From Hymenopellis radicata (Eukaryota > Basidiomycota > Agaricomycetes > Agaricales > Physalacriaceae): a stretch of 64,000 nucleotides of DNA. The notes below the pieces were generated by a model. The model saw only the letters and a list, made by a program, of their open reading frames with translations, did no database searches and was not told the origin of the DNA. A program made the translations under genes and the position numbers. Location of the stretch: positions 1 to 64,000 of the forward strand of contig JADNRX010000257.1 in NCBI GenBank assembly GCA_015501595.1, given 5' to 3'. This document shows, in pieces, positions 60,003 to 64,000 of the stretch (the stretch's first letter is position 1; every line of letters starts with the position of its first letter).

Positions 60003-61074
60003 TAAAGCAGAACTCACTACAGAGTGCTACAGAGTGCTGTGCAGTGCCGTAGAACGGTAGACACTCCCCATCTACACGGTGCTCTGCAGTTCCTCTGTAG
60101 TTATAGGTAGTGCACTTATCTGATCCCATTTGGTAGCTCTACGGTAGAGCACCGCAGTCTCCCTCTAATCCATCCCAAACAGTACCGGAATAGGTGCCGC
60201 CAAATCCAATTTTTTGTTTGTATTCTTCGCACCATTAGAGAGTATATGAATGAAATTTGATTTCTTTAAATCTATTATACAGGAGCGAGAGGTATGTGTG
60301 ATACTATTCTACAGGGCAGAGATGGTGCTCGAGGTCATCGTGGTCGGGATGCTTGTACTCATCTTCGCCATGCGAACCAATGTCTTGCTGCTGGGAGGTG
60401 GGACTGCCGTGTTGGTAAGAGCGTCTACAAGGCTCGCGGTCATGTTGAGGTGCGTTCTCTGTGCTTATTATTCACCTGCAGGAAGTCAGCGACTACTAAC
60501 TAGGAGCAATGGTCATTGTGGTACTTGCCTGATCCCTGTACTGCCAGTGCGTCTATGCTCAGTGGTCTTTGCCGCACCACGTTGACCTTCGCCGTAGTTA
60601 TTGTTGAGGTACCTACGGGTGGCTTGATGTGTTCACGGTCAGCCTCAGAAATGTTGGGAGTGATGATATTTACCTTGCTCGCTGTTACTCTCGAGGTGCT
60701 CCTGGTTACTTTCAGCACCATGCTTGTTGTCGTCCTGGTTGCGCAAGCAAATGTCCTTGCCGTGCATGCTTGCGGTCATGCTCGCCATGCATGCGGTGCT
60801 CGTGCACGGTGGTGGTGGTCAGTGCTCGCCGTGGTTGGAATTCGTGGTCGCGGATGGTGCTCGCTGTGATTGGAACTCGTGGTTGCGGATGGTGTTCGCT
60901 GCGATTGGAACTCGTGGTCGCAGGTGGTCGCGGATGGTGCTTGCTGCGGTTGGCACTCGTGGTCGCAGATGGTGCTCGCCGTGGTCGCAGATGGTGCTCG
61001 CCGTGGTCGCAGATGGTGCTCGGTCGCAGACGATGGGGAAGATATTTACTGTGCGGCTATCTATATAATATCAT
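60003..61074. mobile_element. 1.07-kb insertion flanked by an 11-bp direct repeat
   Basis: TGCAGCATCAG occurs at 59992-60002 and again at 61075-61085. After the second copy the F-box frame continues as EYGSWT and a stop. The inserted segment starts with CTACAGAGTGC/GGTAGAGCACC motifs (60020-60165) and ends with G/T-rich minisatellite (about 60850-61025, including three exact 22-bp GGTCGCAGATGG-type units) and an A/T-rich terminus. No inverted ends were found, so the mechanism is open. Confidence 0.45.
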
Positions 61075-61089
61075 TGCAGCATCAGGAAT

Positions 61090-61340
61090 ATGGGTCTTGG
61101 ACCTAGGTTTACTATAGTTAACCTAAGGGAATCTGGTTAACCGAGAGCTTAGAAGTCTCTGATGCAGCCAGATCAACTCAGGACACAGTCTACACCTGCA
61201 TGCATTCCCAAGTTAACTTCAAGTCAACTTCAGTTAACCTGAGCTGTGTAGAATTCAACTGAAGTTGCATTCAAGTTAATCTTAGTTGTTCCTTAGTTAT
61301 CTTCAGCAGCGTCAAAGCTAACTTGTGACACTATCAAAGA
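61090..61340. repeat. One-sided GTTAAC/AAGTTAACTTC array
   Basis: At least ten copies of TTAAC/GTTAA occur within 250 bases (for example ccaagttaacttcaagtcaa). This resembles the subterminal arrays of the larger elements, but no partner array was found in the window, so it may be half of a broken element. Confidence 0.45.
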
Positions 61341-61817
61341 TACCTAAGTGTTTATAAGATCCCTTACTGATACCTTTCGAACAGCCGGCACACAATCATG
61401 ATATGAGATGCAAAGGATAGTATAGAATTCCGGAATAGATACATGAAGATTAGTATAGTACCATGCAACATAGTTATCGTCCTCCATTGTGCATCATCCT
61501 TGTTGCCCCATGTGTGATCCAGGTGGCAGGTCCTCATCATACATGATCGCCATCCTCAACGATGACGATGCGGTGTCGATGCCTGCACCATGGCCATGGC
61601 ATTCCTAGAAAAATGCAGCATTCAGTATGTTACATTGTGTGGAAGACAAAGACAACATACGAAAGGACGCCATTCGGCATGTGTGCTCCGAACCGAGCAG
61701 TTACAATGGCCTGTGTGCTCCGAACCGAGCAGTTACAATGGCCTGTGAGCCTGATTGTTGCTGACGAGCGTCTGTCTGGCTCAGTGCCGTATTCAATGTG
61801 GCGTTCATGGTGCTATT

Positions 61818-62914
61818 TAGAGACCTCAACGAGTCATACTCGGGTATGACTCGCGATCCATCAAGCGGGTACTCGCGCTCCAAAGCGCGTACCCGTGATC
61901 CGCCTTTTACTCGACTCGCGTTTACTCGCGAGTCAAACGAGTCGAGTACTCGCGATTCTGGCGAGTACTCGTTGGCGATCCGGATTGCCAACGAGTCAAA
62001 AATACTCGCACGTCACATCGCGTGCATTCACCTAACCCAAAGTCCATTCATGCCCGACGAGCATCCCCGGGCAATTGCACGGGGACACTCAGCCGTGCAT
62101 GAAGCAGGGACTGAGGGTGGAGGTGGTGATGGTGGTGATGGAGGGAGTGACGGTGAGATGGTGGTGATGGTGGTGGTGGTGGGATGGCAGTGAATAAAGA
62201 AAAAGGAAGAAAAACTCACCTGAAACTGTTCTCGCCTTGGCTCGCCATCCCGCCGCCGCCACCATCGCCGCGTCATCTTGTTGTTGGTATGGTCGTCGAC
62301 GCGTCCTCGTGAACACATTGTTGGTATCCTCATGCATCGGCGGCGTCCAGCGTCATCACAATATCGTCCTCCGTCGTCCGCGGTCCAGTCGTCGTTGTCG
62401 TCCTCTGCTGCTGTCGCAGAGACAGCAGCAGCAGGCTCGGCACGGTGCCAAGCCAAAGATCCAGCACCTGGCATGCAGCCAAGGTCAAAACACACACCCC
62501 AAAGGCCGCCTGACAATCGTCAGAGCAGCAGAGGCGACAATCGTCGCACTCTGGGTGGTGGTAGTGATGGTACGAAGCAAGTGAAATGACCCGATCGCAC
62601 GCTTACGCGGCCTGTCGGCATTTGCCGGATCGTGAGAATTTGCGAGAAATTCACGCGAACGGCTCATTTGGGCCACGCAAGGGCCCGTTTAACTTACAAA
62701 AAATTTCTAAATTTAGCTTAAATATATATCTACATAATTGCGAGTCAGACCGAGTACTCGCGGCAAGTACTCGTGCCTCCAAGGCCGTACTCGCGATCCG
62801 TGTGTGATCCGACTTGTTATCGATCCGCGGATCAAACGAGTCGGATCACCGAGACCCCCGACCGGATCAAGTACTCGAGTTTCCTTGTGATCCGGAAACT
62901 CGTTGAGGTCTCTA
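61818..62914. mobile_element. hAT-type non-autonomous element E5 (1097 bp)
   Basis: Perfect 17-bp inverted ends TAGAGACCTCAACGAGT and a perfect 8-bp target duplication GTGCTATT (61810-61817, 62915-62922). Subterminal regions are dense in ACTCGCGAGT, CGAGTACTCG and GATCCG motifs (61850-62010 and 62740-62895). The interior is rich in GGTGAT (62105-62190) and, on the minus strand, shows an exon-like end followed by gtgagt (about 62218). No transposase is present. Together with E6 it forms one family by ends and motifs. Confidence 0.93.
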
Positions 62915-62922
62915 GTGCTATT

Positions 62923-63850
62923 GGGTGTCGTATTCGTCGTCCACGTCAGTGGACTTGCTTGGGGTCGCTCACCGCCATTCTTGGTGGTGGGGTCAGTCGT
63001 CATCCTCCTGGGTGCGTCGTTGTTGTTCTGGGTGCGTCGTCGTTGTCCTGGGTGTGTCGTTGTTGTCCTTATTCACAGTCAGTAAAGAGTGGATACCGCC
63101 CACAACAGCGGTTACGGACGCACCTGTCAATGCCCGTCAACAGCCTCCGGCGCGAATTGTCGTAAATGTCAGTAGGCTGTGAATATGGAGGGAGGGAAAG
63201 ACTTACCACTACGCCGCTGTCATCATGGTGAGACAAAGGTGAGCATCATTATGGTCCTCGGTCTCATCTTTGTTGTCGTTCCCAGTGCCGTCGCTGTTTG
63301 TCATGTTGGCTGGGTATCGTCGCTGGCCCGTGCTTGGTGTCCTTGCTGCTGTTGTCCTCGCCCTGTGTCGCTATTTTCGAGCTCTTGTTTGCCGTTGTCC
63401 TCAAGGGCATGCTACTCTCGAGGTCCTGCTTGTTGTTGTCTTGCTCGGCGTGAAATTGTGGATGTGAAGGGGTGTGGGCATGGAGTTGAGTCATAAGTAT
63501 CGTGGTGGACCTGACACGTTGCCTTGGTCGTCGTTAGGTGGTCGTTGTGGCCGGGGGTTGAGGGCGTCGTAGTCTGTTCATATCATCCTATTAGCATGCA
63601 GTTAGTCGTTAAGGAAGAATTCAAAAGAACGCTCACCGACAGTTACACTATTTTCCTCCAAATATGCCTGGCCACTGTGAAAGACGGTGGTCGTGAAAGG
63701 AAGGAAACAGATGATCGGACTTACATTCCCGCGATCGAACGAAAAACTAACATGCACGTGATGTTGACGACGGCCGAGGCCCGACGGAAGTCGTCGGCAG
63801 ATGGACTTGCACAACTTTTCAGCTGAAGTGAAAAGGAGGAGCTAAAGAAC
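62923..63850. other. G/T-rich low-complexity tract without supported gene
   Basis: Repeated gtcgtcgttgt/cctgggtgtgtcg words resemble the interiors of E1, E3 and the 60-61 kb insertion, so this is probably the continuation of a larger repeat element into which E5 inserted. Open frames here are low complexity and not supported as genes. Confidence 0.4.
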
Positions 63851-63932
63851 AGACACAAAGCTGACAGCTGGCCTACAAAGCCCTGCTCAAGGTCGGCCTG
63901 GCTCTCCATAGGCCAGCTGTCAAATTGTGTCT
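63851..63932. repeat. Long imperfect inverted repeat (hairpin)
   Basis: Arms AGACACAAAGCTGACAGCTG.. (63851-63875) and its near complement (63909-63932) share 22 or so pairs with one small mismatch patch, separated by about 33 bases. The function is unknown; it could be an end-structure of a mobile element that continues beyond the window. Confidence 0.5.
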
Positions 63933-64000
63933 GCTGTGAATGTGAAAGGTCGAGCGGCCAGTCATGACACGACGTCGGAGATGGTGTGGTGGTGGTGGCG

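Noticed and set aside
60629..61117. 162-codon frame over the minisatellite
   Set aside because: Produced by tandem repeats of GGTCGCAGATGG-type units; open in several frames.
61818..62914. E5 as a CRISPR-like or satellite array
   Set aside because: Repeats are subterminal, inverted relative to each other and inside perfect element ends with target duplication; not direct repeats with unique spacers.

Overview
The window looks like basidiomycete (Agaricomycetes-type) nuclear DNA. Host genes are split by many short introns of about 45-65 nt with GT-AG ends. The mobile elements are those typical of mushroom genomes: LINE, DIRS-like tyrosine-recombinase retrotransposon, chromodomain gypsy, and hAT- and TA-type miniature elements. 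No ribosomal RNA, convincing tRNA or CRISPR was seen. Everything was read by eye; exon limits come from splice signals plus frame closure, and family names from motifs.

Layout. 1-4.7 kb: a decayed LINE (endonuclease, reverse transcriptase, RNase H, terminal Cys/His knuckle), cut by the window edge. 5-11.4 kb: a DIRS-like element (Gag, RT-RNase H, tyrosine recombinase) that abuts and truncates the first of three copies of an orphan two-lobed gene family (11.4-13.2 kb). 14.3-15.3 kb: a kinase-like gene, with an inverted, frameshifted copy at 22.1-23.1 kb. 17.1-24.7 kb: three large non-autonomous elements with subterminal short-repeat arrays; the first has a perfect 8-bp target duplication. 25.3-26.4 kb: a two-finger C2H2 gene.

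26.6-30.9 kb, minus strand: the most striking locus. It is a 12-exon gene in which every exon is a multiple of three and every intron is phase 0. A two-exon module (helical 'WDLxP' exon plus Zn2Cys6-like exon) is repeated five times, preceded by an orphan half-module. Each zinc exon starts exactly at its first cysteine codon.

34-42.2 kb is a small metabolic neighbourhood: ketopantoate reductase (with a GC-AG intron), aldo/keto reductase (apparently frameshifted), a NAD(P)-binding oxidoreductase and NADP-glutamate dehydrogenase. 43.1-49 kb holds two more copies of the orphan family. 49-56.5 kb is a chromodomain gypsy element on the minus strand with many lesions, itself hit by a 417-bp hAT-like element in gag and a 153-bp TA element. 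Its two LTRs differ completely in the middle and its flanks show no target duplication. Each flank is a different truncated gene (orphan copy B and a cellobiose-dehydrogenase-like GMC oxidoreductase), so the element probably marks a recombination breakpoint.

58-64 kb contains a TA-type MITE, an F-box-like pseudogene interrupted by a 1.07-kb insertion, a 1097-bp hAT-type element with a perfect 17-bp inverted repeat and 8-bp target duplication, and G/T-rich repeats to the end.

Two themes stand out beyond ordinary annotation: the exon-pair-amplified zinc-cluster gene, and a group of hAT-like non-autonomous elements that carry different subterminal repeat alphabets but, in two cases, share interior exon-like modules.
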